From assembly GCA_963576475.1 (NCBI GenBank), contig OY754990.1, positions 8,429,485 through 8,493,484 on the forward strand: a stretch of 64,000 bases of DNA, given 5' to 3'. Positions 46,571 to 57,922 of this stretch are shown in pieces (the stretch's first letter is position 1; every line of letters begins with the position of its first letter). The stretch comes from Molanna angustata (lineage: Eukaryota; Arthropoda; Insecta; Trichoptera; Molannidae). The notes under the pieces were generated by a model. The model did not search any database and was not told the DNA's origin. It worked only from the letters and a program-made list of their open reading frames with translations. The translations under genes were made by a program, and so were the position numbers.

Positions 46571-47950
46571 TTTGTCTCCTTTTCTTCCCCACACCTTGGC
46601 TTGATGTTTCCTCGTGGTAGACGAGAGGTCTCATTACATTGGAAAAAAGTATTAAATTACCTTCGGGGACTTTGTATAGATGGCAGTAATGTCAATTATG
46701 ACAGGTTTACTATTCAGTTACCTACCAGTTTTTTTACTAACCGATTAAAATAAAAAAAACAAGTAGGTAGGTTCCTACATTTGTTTATGGTACAAAGATT
46801 ATTTTGTCTATGCTTGTTTTAGTTATTCAACCAATTAGAAGCACCCATTTCAAATCTAAAAAGTGGTGTGAGGTCAACCAACAACCAACAGTTTTATTGG
46901 AAAGTTTGATAACATCGATGTTTATATTTTAAAATTTACGAATTTTCAAATTTATCTGAAATCGATTGGTGCTAGTGTTCCAGTTTTGCACTTATATTAT
47001 CGAAAATGCATATGAAGTATTTTGTTTTACTAAACAAAGGCAATTATACACTGTGATACATTATGTTCCAACGGATATTTTTTTGTGTGAGTGAAAAAAT
47101 ACAAAATATGTAGTATATTTTGAGAAAGTCATCTATTATAGATGGAAATTAAGAAAAACAAAGAAGAAGACATAAGATGCATTCAATATTTGCCCCAGGT
47201 AAAATAATATTATTACCATTTTTGTTTAGAGGTTATGTTGTATGTCACTTTGAAATTTATTCGATGTATCAATTTTAATGAAACAACTTATTTTATCGAT
47301 AATCCAATATTTTTGTTAGTAACAAGTTGATCCGATATATATAAATGATAGTACTAGCAATATTTTTAAAACAATTGCATGTAGTGGTGATATTTTACTC
47401 TGGTTAGAAATTTGGCAGAAACTTTATAAATATAGTTATTTTATCAATTCCAAGTTGACAACATTATTAATACTAGAAAACTAATAGTTCAATGCGCTTA
47501 TGTATGTAATATAATGGTGTTTTGTTTTTCAGAATTGACTTTGAGCAGACTGAGCGATATTCCATGAAAATTTATACAGTTCAACCCATGAACCCACGAA
47601 GAAATTTATAAGTCCATAGTATTTTTGTCTACTACATAATATTAAGATTTAATTATATTGTTTAATGAATACAAACATTGTAGGTATGATATAGTTTACA
47701 ATATATAATAACTTTGTTTTAAATATTCTTTTATTTTCATAACTCAATTAATTGCTATCAAAAAAACAATTTGCTATCTCTGCTGTTCAAGATAAAAACA
47801 CTGATTCTTTGATTTTTTGGGAAAAATGTTTTTTTTTTGCATTGTCGTAAAAATATTTATTTATAATTTTTCTTTATAAAAAGTGATTTATACCTAGAAT
47901 TTTTTGGTAATGAAATTCTCCCAAAAAAACAAAATTCAGTGTTTTAATCT
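46571..47950. other. No gene seen
   Basis: AT-rich. A short ATG frame at 47142 ends at a donor-like CAGGTAAAAT and an acceptor-like TTTTTCAG lies near 47532, but the join gives a stop at once, so no gene is called. Confidence 0.3.
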
Positions 47951-47951
47951 T

Positions 47952-48145
47952 AAACACTGGGGAAGGTTGATATCTAAAGAAAGACGGAGAATATACTCGT
48001 CCCACGTTGAGACGCGAAATTGATATCTAGAGAAGGCGGAGAAAAATACTAGTCCCAAGTTGGGACGCGAGATTGATATAAGGAGGCTGGGAAGAAATAT
48101 ATTGGTCCCATGTTGGGACGCGAAATTGATAACTAAAGAAGCTGA
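47952..48145 (+). repeat. 53-bp tandem repeat, about 3.5 units
   Basis: Units carry TCCCAnGTTGGGACGCGA, at 48000, 48053 and 48106, followed by AATTGATAT and a purine-rich part. Each unit has a small TCCCA/TGGGA mirror. Confidence 0.75.
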
Positions 48146-49430
48146 AAAGCATAATAAAAATAAACATTAAACTCTGCCCCTGAAAATAAAAATCAAATAA
48201 AACACAATCGGCTGCGATGTGCCTGAAAAGACAAATACATACAAATACAGGCATGGTAAAAATAATATATACATAACTGGAAAGATCTTACCAAACTGCT
48301 GGTCTCGTAACGGGACTGTAGAGGAAACACTTACACTACATATCACTTTATATTAATTAAAAATAACTTAAAACTATCTTAAATTCACCCCTCGTTGGTT
48401 ATATGGACCTGAAACACACTTATTCACTACTTTATACAATTAGAGAAAAAATGCTACGGCCGTCCGATAGCCTAGCAAACTCGCACTCTCGCACGCGGGT
48501 CTCTACAACTACCGACCAACCACTGACTCCTACCGAATGACAACTGATCGACTACCGCCGGGCGACCCAGCGCCCGTGAAACATGGAGTAGGGGAGGGGG
48601 GGGGGTTAACTGAATAATCAATCCGTACCGCCGGGTGCCAACCAAGATTCCAGGAATCTGCTTGATGCATTTTACATTTTAAATTTATTTTCAATAGAAA
48701 AGACAATACTTAAATATATGAACAAGGCCTGGGGGACCGCTATATGCCGTTCCTAGAATTAATAGAAGAAATACATTAGGCCAAAGTAAAATAATGGTTT
48801 TTGGGTTTCTTTGATATCATAATGCATGGAAATATATCGATCACAATACCTATGGAAATATCAAGGTCAGTAATATTATTATTATTACTGAATTCCAGTA
48901 AAGCTTTGAGGGACCATTTAGAGATGGCGCTAAAAGCGCGGATCATAGAAAAAGTCGAAGTTTCCCTTCTAAATAAGTTCTCTTTTCTATGGTTAGCACA
49001 GAACGTTAGTTAGTGTGTTCTATGCTTATATACATTCATGTGCATGACACGTAATTCGCTGCACAGGATACCCTAGGATGTACACCGATTTTTTAAACCT
49101 AACCTACAAACGTTTGGTAAAAATAGGTTGGTTAAGTTTGTAGTTATAATTGCGACTGGCATGAGCCAGTTGCATTATATATTAAAAAGTAACTAAAATA
49201 TTACAATTAAATAACTTAATTGGTGTGAATACTTGATAAACTGTCTGTACATACAGTTATATAATCATGGCCTTCGCTACTGAATGTTGACAGTGTCCTG
49301 TGTAAGACAAGAGTGTTTTACGTAAGATATGTTAATTGTTTTACATAAAATGTTCATTCGTAATTTATTCAGCGACATTAAACAGTCAATGAAGATTTTT
49401 TTAATTAATCTTTAGTATAAATATTTTTCA
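48146..49430. other. Upstream region of the second zinc-finger gene; no coding exon found
   Basis: Contains a GC-rich patch (48450-48660) with a G run, and the hairpin repeat at 49116-49190. An untranslated first exon of the downstream gene is expected here but could not be placed. Confidence 0.35.
49116..49190. repeat. Hairpin repeat GCGACTGGC-atga-GCCAGTTGC, copy 1
   Basis: An AGGTTGGTTAAGTTTGTAG lead is followed by a 9-base-pair hairpin at 49152-49173. A second copy at 55597-55651 has the same layout with a changed but still paired stem position. Confidence 0.6.
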
Positions 49431-49434
49431 GAAA

Positions 49435-51273
49435 ATGAACCATCCAGTAAACCAAAAGACAAAACTAACAATAAAAAATGAACATACTCTTTCAATAGAC
49501 GATAAAGAATTTCCTTATTTCTCAATTGAAGAATGTGAAGTAGATTTAAAAAAAGAAATCGAAGAGCACTCAGTCATTAAAAATGAAGACACAATAAATA
49601 CACCTATACATACTTCTTATGAATCTATCGCCTGCGAGAAAACATTTTCTAAAAAAGGAGATTTAAACAAACATGGACTAACTCATTTGGGTGAAAAATC
49701 TCATGAATACAATGTTTGTGGAAATACATTTTCTCGAAAAGGAGATTTAAACAGACATGAACTAACTCATTCGTGTGAAAAACCACATGAATGCAATGTC
49801 TATGGGAAGACGTTTTCTCATAAAGGAAATTTAAATATTCATGGACTAACTCATTTGGGTGAAAAACCACATGAATACAATGTCTGTGGGAAGACATTTT
49901 TTCGAAAACGAGATTTAAACAGACATGAACTAACTCATTCGGGTGAAAAACCACATGAATGCAATGTCTGTGGGAAGACATTTTCTCAGAGGGGAAGTTT
50001 AAAACAACATCATCTCACTCATTCGGGTGAAAAACCACATGAATGCAATGTATGTGGGAAGACATTTTCTCAGAAGGTACATTTAAAACAACATTATCTT
50101 ACTCATTCAGGTGAAAAACCACATGAATGCAATGTCTGTGGGAAGACATTTTCTCGAAAAGGAGATTTAAAAAAACATGGACTTACTCATTCGGGTGAAA
50201 AACCACATGAATGCAATGTCTGTGGGAAGACATTTTCTCGAAAAGGAGATTTAAAAAAACATGGACTTACTCATTCGGGTGAAAAACCACATGAATGCAA
50301 TGTCTGTGGGAAGACATTTTTTCGAAAACGAGATTTAAACAGACATGAACTAACTCATTCGGGTGAAAAACCACATGAATGCCAAGTCTGTGGGAATACA
50401 TTTTCTCGAAAGGGAGATTTAAACAATCATGGACTAACTCATTCGAGTGAAAAACCACATGAATGCAATGTCTGTGGGAAGACATTTTCTCAGAGGGGAA
50501 GTTTAAAAAAACATCATCTCACTCATTCGGGTGAAAAACCACATGAATGCAATGTCTGTGGGAAGACATTTTCTCAGAGGGGAAGTTTAAAACAACATCA
50601 TCTCACTCATTCGGGTGAAAAACCACATGAATGCAATGTATGTGGGAAGACATTTTCTCATAAAGGAAATTTAAACGAACATGGACTAACTCATTCGGGT
50701 GAAAAACCACATGAATGCAATGTCTGTGGGAAGACATTTTATTATAAAGGAGATCTAAACAAACATGGACTTACTCATTCGGGTGAAAAACCACATGAAT
50801 GCAATGTCTGTAGGAAGACATTTTCTCAGAAGGTACATTTAAAACTACATTATCTTACTCATTCAGGTGAAAAATCACATGAATGCAATGTCTGTGGGAA
50901 GACATTTTCTCGAAAAGGATATTTAAAAAAACATGGACTTACTCATTCGGGTGAAAAACCACATGAATGCAATGTCTGTGGGAAGACATTTTATTATAAA
51001 GGAGATCTAAACAAACATGGACTAACTCATTCGGGTGAAAAACCACATGAATGCAATGTCTGTGGGAAGACATTTTATTATAAAGGAGATCTAAACAAAC
51101 ATGGACTAACTCATTCGGGTGAAAAGCCACATGAATGCAATGTCTGTGGGAAGACATTTTCTCAGAGGGGAAGTTTAAAACAACATCATCTCACTCATTC
51201 GGGTGAAAAACCACGTGAATGCAATGTCTATGGGAAGACATTTTCTCGAAAGAAGATTAAAAAACAGACATGA
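49435..51273 (+). CDS. Poly-C2H2 zinc-finger protein (20 fingers)
   Basis: 612 residues, probably a sequence-specific nuclear DNA-binding protein. ATG 49435 lies four bases after an acceptor (ATATTTTTCAG), so an upstream untranslated exon is likely. Residues 1-65 are acidic and finger-free (DDKEFPYFSIEECEVDLKKE). Twenty 28-residue units follow, joined by H-S-G-E-K-P linkers. Unit 1 lacks the first Cys; units 2 and 4 have Tyr for Cys-1 (HEYNVC) and unit 3 has Tyr for Cys-2. Units 5-19 have all four ligands. Unit 20 has Tyr for Cys-2 and is cut off by a frameshift (FSRKKIKKQT-stop). Few recognition helices occur (QRGSLKQ, QKVHLKQ, RKGDLKK, RKRDLNR, YKGDLNK, KGNLNE), some as adjacent copies, indicating recent unit duplication. 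Antisense frames repeating HRHCIHVVFHPNELVH are shadows. Confidence 0.88.
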   Translation: MNHPVNQKTKLTIKNEHTLSIDDKEFPYFSIEECEVDLKKEIEEHSVIKNEDTINTPIHTSYESIACEKTFSKKGDLNKHGLTHLGEKSHEYNVCGNTFSRKGDLNRHELTHSCEKPHECNVYGKTFSHKGNLNIHGLTHLGEKPHEYNVCGKTFFRKRDLNRHELTHSGEKPHECNVCGKTFSQRGSLKQHHLTHSGEKPHECNVCGKTFSQKVHLKQHYLTHSGEKPHECNVCGKTFSRKGDLKKHGLTHSGEKPHECNVCGKTFSRKGDLKKHGLTHSGEKPHECNVCGKTFFRKRDLNRHELTHSGEKPHECQVCGNTFSRKGDLNNHGLTHSSEKPHECNVCGKTFSQRGSLKKHHLTHSGEKPHECNVCGKTFSQRGSLKQHHLTHSGEKPHECNVCGKTFSHKGNLNEHGLTHSGEKPHECNVCGKTFYYKGDLNKHGLTHSGEKPHECNVCRKTFSQKVHLKLHYLTHSGEKSHECNVCGKTFSRKGYLKKHGLTHSGEKPHECNVCGKTFYYKGDLNKHGLTHSGEKPHECNVCGKTFYYKGDLNKHGLTHSGEKPHECNVCGKTFSQRGSLKQHHLTHSGEKPRECNVYGKTFSRKKIKKQT

Positions 51274-51440
51274 ACTAATTCATTCGGGTGAAAAACCACA
51301 TGAATGCAATGTCTGTGGGTAGACGTTTCTCATAAAGGAGATTTAAACAAACATGGATTTACTCATTTGGCTGAAAAACCACATGAATGCAATGTCTGTG
51401 GGAATACGTTTTCTTTAAAAGGATATTTAAACCAATACCA
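51274..51440 (+). pseudogene. Two further broken zinc-finger units
   Basis: Directly after the stop, finger sequence continues in other frames: HECNVCG followed by TAG, then HKGDLNKHG-like, then HECNVCGNTFSLKGYLN. The ancestral protein therefore had at least 22 fingers; a frameshift at about 51250 and a nonsense codon near 51320 shortened it. Confidence 0.75.
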
Positions 51441-51755
51441 AACACTTTGGCAGCCCTAAGGGGCTGACCAAATATTTGTATGAATTTGACAGCTGTCATT
51501 CAATACTACATAATTTATGTTGGAAAAAGATCCTTACATGTTTTATTAAATTTTCAAATACATATCTATTAAAAAACTAAAGAAATGAAAAAATAGTATT
51601 TAGAAAAAAATGTGAATTTATTCTATATTAATGAAATAACCCTTTACAAATCACCTTTAGCAGGGGAGTGCTTATGTAATATCAATTATATATTTGTACT
51701 TTTGGTTGTATTATTTGGTAACTTAAATTATTCATTTTCTCTTATGGATTACCAT

Positions 51756-52100
51756 TACCAGGCTTCTGAATGAAGTCTGGTAATAACAGTCTGCTAGGTT
51801 TCTACTCTAAATTATAACACATATTAGTTTGAATATTCCTCAATAGATGGCAACCACATAGAGGCGTTATTTTCAAGCGAAATGTTTCTGTCAAGTTTAA
51901 TATATATATACAACTTTCAAAATTTACAAACCCGTTCAAGGAGTTCCACTCTAAGACATTTAATGGTGAACGTTACGCTAGCACGTAAAGTGATCACTAA
52001 AACCAGCCGATGACAGGTCGTAAGCCCTGTAGGAATGTCTTGGAGCTCCTTCCATACCTACCTCCCTTTCATCTCTACTGAGATACAGTATCAATACCTA
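51756..52100 (+). repeat. Dispersed repeat, copy with both halves
   Basis: Starts CAGGCTTCTGAATGAAGTC, includes AGATGGCAACCACATAGAGG, TTTTCAAGCGAAATG, a short TA tract, GGTGAACGTTACG and GACAGGTCGTAAGCCCTGT. The same order, reversed and with the TA tract expanded, is at 450-1110. Confidence 0.75.
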
Positions 52101-52319
52101 CTCCAAACTCCTATGTGTTTTCATACATACTTCACATATACCTAAGCATGTGTTGAATGCAGAATACTTCTCCATCACATTAGTAACGCCATGACAGCAT
52201 ATTATGTCCAAAATGAAACCTTGTATTGAACAAATCGAAAAAAGATATAATACATCTTGACGATTTTTCAATAAAAACGTACTTGTCGAATTTTTTCGAT
52301 CCACAGTGACATCTGTGGT

Positions 52320-52575
52320 CCAAATAACCAGGCTTCTGAACGAAGTCTGGTAATGACAGTCCGCTAGGTTTCTACTCTAAATGATAACACATATTAGTTT
52401 GAATATTCCTCAATAGATGGCAACCACATAGAGGCGTTATTTTCAAGCGAAATGTTTCTGTCAAGTTTAATATATTAATATATATACAACTTTCAAAATT
52501 TACAAACCCGTTCAAGGAGTTCCACTTTAAGACATTTAATGGTGAACGTTACGTGTAGAAAACATCAGGTGATGG
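52320..52575 (+). repeat. Dispersed repeat, second local copy (3'-truncated)
   Basis: Nearly identical to 51756-51975 from CAGGCTTCTGAACGAAGTC to GGTGAACGTTACG, then diverges. The two copies lie 571 bases apart in the same orientation, so a segmental duplication is likely. No gene lies between them. Confidence 0.75.
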
Positions 52576-53148
52576 GTCTTAAAGATGGAAGGTAGTGGAC
52601 TGTATTTTAAACCATCTCACCAATGCTTCTTATTCCTGGTTCACTGATTATTTTTTCTGTGCACACATCCACACGCAGTGGTCTTCAAACTTGTACTGTT
52701 CCTTTTTCAACTTGACACTTATTGTCACCCAAAATTATTGCAGCAAATGACAATTGTCAAATACATCGGTGAGGGGACAGCGGCAAGGAAAGGATTCAAA
52801 GGATAATGCTTCTACATAACCGCCCACTCAAATTTTAAACAAAATTTGACGAATTGTACATATCACGGTGGCCACAAACAAAATTAACTTTTAACAAACT
52901 CATATCACTAATGCAACCATCACAAAACGAAATTCCACATTGTCCAATTCATGACATTACAAACACACAAAAAAATTCAATAACATACTAGCCACAGCAA
53001 AATCACATTAAAAAATCAAAAAGATAGTTCACAGACTATATTAATGAAAACAATAGACAGACCTTTCTGTCATAACTAAAACACATAACTTAATTGTTAT
53101 AATAACCAACTAAAACTATAAGAATAACATTATTCTAAACTATTTCTA
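52576..53148. other. 3' side of the BEL/Pao relic, no gene seen
   Basis: May hold the element's 3' untranslated region or LTR, but no matching 5' copy is in the window to test it. Confidence 0.3.
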
Positions 53149-53802
53149 TTAAACATCTAAGGGACATATTTTCACAACAGGTCGAACAAATACTCCCTCT
53201 TTGGTCTTAACTTTTACCACCCGTACAATATTATCCTTTCCTGGCATGGTAGCCACAATTCTTCCCAATTTCCATTGTAAAGGATGTAACCTTTCTTCTT
53301 TCACTAACACAAAATCTCCCACCTGTATATAAGCACTGAAGTGAACCACTTTTTACACTGTTGAAGTGAAGTGAGGTATTCCACACTCCAACGTTTCCAA
53401 AAATCCTGATACATTCTTGTGATCATCTGCCATCTATCTAATCTATTCAATTTAATATCTGTGACGTCATACTCTGGAATACCAACCAATACTTATTATA
53501 AAGTGAGCTGGCGTTAAGGCATCTACGCTGTCAATATCATTAGACATTGGAACAAGTGGTCTGGAATTCACTACCGCTTCGATCTTAATTAATACTGTAT
53601 TAAATTCCTCATAAGTCATCACTTGGTTGCCAGCAACTCGCTTTAAGTGATACTTTATAGATCTTATATTGATCTCATGTAAGCCACCAAAATGTGGACC
53701 TTTAGGAGGATTCAAATGCCAATCGATGCATTTTTCTGATAGATATTTGTCTATACATTTTAATTCTTCGAATTTTTCGTGAGAAACTTTGTTGAAGTTC
53801 AT
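53149..53802 (-). pseudogene. BEL/Pao integrase C-terminal region
   Basis: Three overlapping frames together give the end of a BEL/Pao polyprotein. The first (53467-53802) has HLNPPKGPHFGGLHE and EAVVNSRPLVP, the end of the integrase core. The next (53304-53489) has LNRLDRWQMI and FWKRWSVEYL. The last (53149-53349) has VGDFVLVKEERLHPLQWKLG and GVFVRPVVKICPLDV-stop, the C-terminal domain. Two frameshifts separate them. The N-terminal integrase and RNase H are missing: the upstream edge meets the palindrome at 53805. Confidence 0.85.
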
Positions 53803-53804
53803 TT

Positions 53805-53901
53805 TAAATAAAAATAAAATAAAACAAATAACTTTGTTTACTTCTACTACTGACAGTAGTAGAAGTAAACAAAGTTATTTGTTTTATTTTATTTTTATTT
53901 A
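53805..53901. repeat. Perfect 97-base palindrome (48-base arms, 1-base centre)
   Basis: Arms 53805-53852 and 53854-53901 are exact reverse complements around A53853; the centre reads CTACTACTGACAGTAGTAG. It stands between the RT fragment and the integrase fragment of the BEL/Pao relic, replacing roughly 2 kb. The arm sequence is AT-rich and not recognisably retroelement coding. Confidence 0.95.
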
Positions 53902-55592
53902 TACATTTTAGTTATGTCAGCAGAAAACCCGATTTTATATATTCTAAACCTTAACAATAATTCTATTATATCCTTTTGCAACTTTGGACCTACATGTAAA
54001 TATTTGTTTAATGCACCAGTTGTGTTCGTATTAGAACTGCCATCAAAAACAACTCTCAATTTAGTAGATAAACTATCAGGTTTCAGAACACAGTGATGAG
54101 GAATATAATATACATTTGGATCGCCTTGTAAAGGAACTTCTTTCATGTGTCCTAACATCTCATATTCCTTCATGAACCTTGTATATTCAAGTTTAATTTC
54201 CAAATTATTACAAAATTTTCTTTCCATATTATTTAATCTTTTAAGAGCGAAACCAAAAGTACCAACACATGGTACGTGAATATCTTTTTTTAACAAGAGC
54301 GGTACTACAAATCTACCATCGTCCTTACGATAATGTAAATCATTGTATAACTGAACACATTCCTCATCCAAATGTGACATTTTCCTACTGCTTGATACGG
54401 TGTTTACCTCTTCTATTTCCCAAAACCCTTTTAAAGTCTCATCTAACACATCAGATGATACAAAACATGTTAACAACTCATTATTATCATGTACAAAATC
54501 TTGACCTAAAATTACAAATCCAAATATGGTCTCAAATGCATATAAATCTTCTGATAATTTATTATATTTTCCTGTAAACAATTTTCCATACATGTCATCA
54601 CCTAATAATATATCAATATTACTGCTTTTCCAAAATTCATTATCTGCCAATTCTAAATCTTGAGTCAAAACTCTACACTGATGAGATAAATCTCTCCTAG
54701 GCAAGTTTGATGGAAGCGCATCCACCACTACACTCTTTACAAATAGCGACTTGTTATATTTATTATTAAATAAACAAAATTGCATAGAACCCTTTACATC
54801 AATATTAGTAGAAGACAGCGTTGTCAATGATACAGAATGCCCTTTTGTATAGAATCCTATATTCTTACAAAACCTCCCAGACATCAAAGTAACCTGACTT
54901 CCAGAATCAACTAAACACTTGGCCTTATAAAATTGCCCATCTTTTCCCTGGACATATCCTATAATTGTTCCTAATATCACTTGACCAATAGATTCATTAC
55001 CCCGAATCCCTTTATGGCAGATACCTACTACCGATGAATTATCAGTATGCAATAACACATTATGTTTCCTATCACAAGTTTGACACTTTTTGTTAGACTT
55101 ACAATCCTTTATCAGATGTTTTCCAAAACAACAAAAACATAATTTCAATTAAGAGACAATATCCTTTCTCTCTGATACAGTTTTATTAATAAATGTGTCA
55201 CAATTGTGTATCGTATGACTACCCTTACACATATAGCATTCAAGTCTGCGAATATTACCTACAAAACCTTTGTCTGATTTATGATTATAATTATTACGCT
55301 TTACTTGTGAATTACTCTGACGTGAAAATTTTAATACTTGCAATTGACTTCGAATTATTTCAAATATTTTATTTATTGAAGGAATTTCTTGAATATCTAA
55401 TCTACTTTCCACTATTCGACGTGTAGATTCATCCAATTTATTAATAAATATAAATCCCCATACCTGATCTAACATTTTTTCACATTTCATATTTGACAGA
55501 GCTAATATATTTTCATTAAATGTATGATATAATTCGCTTAATTGCCCTACATTTTCACAGTAGCGTCTAGCCCATGAGTTTCTTTTCTGCAT
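53895..55592 (-). pseudogene. BEL/Pao gag C-terminus, protease and start of RT
   Basis: One continuous frame with a single internal stop (TAA at 55149). The upstream part (55149-55592) is gag: NVGQLSELYHTFNENILALS and a Cys-rich ECYMCKGSHTIHNC knuckle. After the stop come a second knuckle, CFCCFGKHLIKDC, and CQTCDRKHNVLLH. An aspartic protease follows (CLVDSGSQVTLMS, active DSG), then the BEL/Pao-specific RT opening YYIPHHCVLKPDS, LRVVFDGSSNT and FSADITKMY (first RT Asp). The frame ends there at the palindrome. The RT YxDD motif, RNase H and most of the integrase are absent. D-S-G and F-D-G-S-S are standard for the family. Inactive. Confidence 0.88.
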
Positions 55593-55593
55593 T

Positions 55594-55820
55594 CTTAGGT
55601 TAGGTTTAAGTTTGTGTATAATAATAATAGCGACTCGCGTGAGCGAGTTGCTTTATAAATTGAATTATAAATTATTATAAATTAAATATATAATATTCTT
55701 TTAATTTTTCGCATTTAATATAAAATTTCACAGCTCATTTGACTTAATACTACGAGATCTCAACCAATCAGAGAGCCAACCGGAAACAGAATGCAAACGG
55801 GTAGACTCATAGTGTAGACT
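55594..55820. repeat. Insertion in gag carrying hairpin repeat copy 2
   Basis: About 225 bases separate two gag pieces. The segment contains CTTAGGTTAGGTTTAAG, the hairpin GCGACTCGC-gtga-GCGAGTTGC (55630-55651), and then AT-rich DNA. Boundaries are approximate and no target duplication was identified. Confidence 0.5.
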
Positions 55821-55989
55821 CTAGTCATTTTCACCAACTAAAGATTTGCATTGAAACATTTTATTCATGTAATATTCAAATTGTAATCTTGTATTAGTAT
55901 AATGTCCACACAATGTACTCCAAGCAATACTATAATTATCACTAATCAGTGGTAAATTAACAAATGTTGATGCAAATCCCTTTATGGAC
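55821..55989 (-). pseudogene. BEL/Pao gag, middle fragment
   Basis: The - strand frame reads IKGFASTFVNLPLISDNYSI, then AWSTLCGHYTNTRLQFEYYM up to a stop at 55821. It has the W-x-L-x-x-x-Y spacing of BEL/Pao gag (DUF1759) proteins. Its start overlaps the 12-base duplication left by the Penelope insertion, so it directly continues the gag N-terminus at 59128-59602. Confidence 0.75.
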
Positions 55990-56339
55990 TTAATTTATAT
56001 TTTTAATAAATAAAAATAAAATCACTTGTTTAAAATTAATTCCACTATTTATTTGAGGACTACAACCTACAACCTACGACCGGTTTCGTGCTAAGCACAT
56101 TTTCAAGTAGTAAATATACATAAGTTTTACAGAGTATTTATACAAAGACAAGTTAGATTTTTTTATGGATAGCAAACAAGTGAATCTGGAGCTAGGTTAT
56201 AATTAAAAACAATAATTTAAAAACTATGTGAACTAAAAACAATTATATAAAACAAATACACATCTAAAAATGAAAAAGTTATATACTTAAAAACAATTTT
56301 TTTTTCCAAATAAGTTTATATGTGAATAAATATGAAATA

Positions 56340-57480
56340 GAAAATTATATAAAAAACAAGTAAATTAGTGGAACCTATATAACAAAACTAAAACAAGTAA
56401 ATTATATTAAATAAGAAATTATATAAAACAAGTAAATTATATTAAATAAGAAATTATATAAAACAAGTAAATTAGTGGAACCTATATAACAAAACTAAAA
56501 CAAGTAAATTATATTAAATAAGAAATTATATAAAACAAGTAAATTAGTGGAACCTATATTACAAAACTAAAACAAGTAAATTATATTAAATAAGAAATTA
56601 TATAAAACAAGTAAATTAGTGGAACCTATATAACAAAACTAAAACAAGTAAATTAGTGGAACCTATATAACAAAACTAAAACAAGTAAATTATATTAAAT
56701 AAGAAATTATATAAAACAAGTAAATTAGTGGAACCTATATAACAAAACTAAAACAAGTAAATTATATTAAATAAGAAATTATATAAAACAAGTAAATTAG
56801 TGGAACCTATATAACAAAACTAAAACAAGTAAATTATATTAAATAAGAAATTATATAAAACAAGTAAATTAGTGGAACCTATATAACAAAACTAAAACAA
56901 GTAAATTATATTAAATAAGAAATTATATAAAACAAGTAAATTAGTGGAACCTATATAACAAAACTAAAACAAGTAAATTAGTGGAACCTATATAACAAAA
57001 CTAAAACAAGTAAATTATATTAAATAAGAAATTATATAAAACAAGTAAATTAGTGGAACCTATATAACAAAACTAAAACAAGTAAATTATATTAAATAAG
57101 AAATTATATAAAACAAGTAAATTAGTGGAACCTATATAACAAAACTAAAACAAGTAAATTATATTAAATAAGAAATTATATAAAACAAGTGAAAAAGTTT
57201 AACTATGAAATGAAAATTATATAAAACAAGTAAATTAGTGGAACCTATATAACAAAACTAAAACAAGTAAATTATATTAAATAAGAAATTAGATAAAACA
57301 AGTGAAAAAGTTTAACTATGAAATGAAAATTATATAAAACAAGTAAATAAGTAGAAACAATATAAAACAAGTAAACTAAAAACAAGTTTGTTATATAAAA
57401 CAAGTAAACTAAAAACAAGTTTGTTATATAAAACAAGTAAACTAAAAACAAGTTTGTTATATAAAACAAGTAAAAAAGTT
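56340..57480 (-). repeat. 72-bp minisatellite in the Penelope 3' region
   Basis: AGTGGAACCTAT recurs at 56367, 56474, 56546, 56618, 56655, 56727, 56799, 56871, 56943, 56980, 57052, 57124 and 57237, so 72 bases with two 37-base half-steps. The shared core is TATATAAAACAAGTAAA. At 57364-57470 a 33-base unit, AACTAAAAACAAGTTTGTTA, repeats three times. Frames here are repeat-derived. Confidence 0.9.
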
Positions 57481-57922
57481 TAAAAATGAATAAATATGAA
57501 ATAGAAATTTTAGTAAAAACTATACCTATAAAAACATGTAAACTAAAACAAGTAAATTATATAAAACTTAAAATAAAATTATATAAAACCAATATATAGA
57601 AAATATATAAAACAAATAAATAAGTTTAAATATGAATAAATATGAACTAGAAATTATATAAAGCAAGTATATTAACTCTGAAAAAATAAAAAATTATATA
57701 AACCAAATTTATTTATTTATTTATTATTTTTAATTTAATTTTTTTTTTTATTTTAGAAAGGACAGCTGGTTGCTTAATCCTGGTATACCGTGTTGTTAAA
57801 CAAGATAGGGGTCTGGAACAAAAGAAATTGAAAGGCAGTTTATTGTTCATAAATAGTTGTTTTAATAGTTCCTATTAATCATTGGAAAAACCAGAAATAT
57901 TGGATTTTAGTAAATTATTTAT

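Noticed and set aside
47142..47610. Possible two-exon mini gene with donor at 47200 and acceptor near 47532
   Set aside because: Joining gives a stop within two codons; product about 20 residues with no support.
49649..51157. Antisense frames repeating HRHCIHVVFHPNELVH
   Set aside because: Shadows of the zinc-finger array on the opposite strand.
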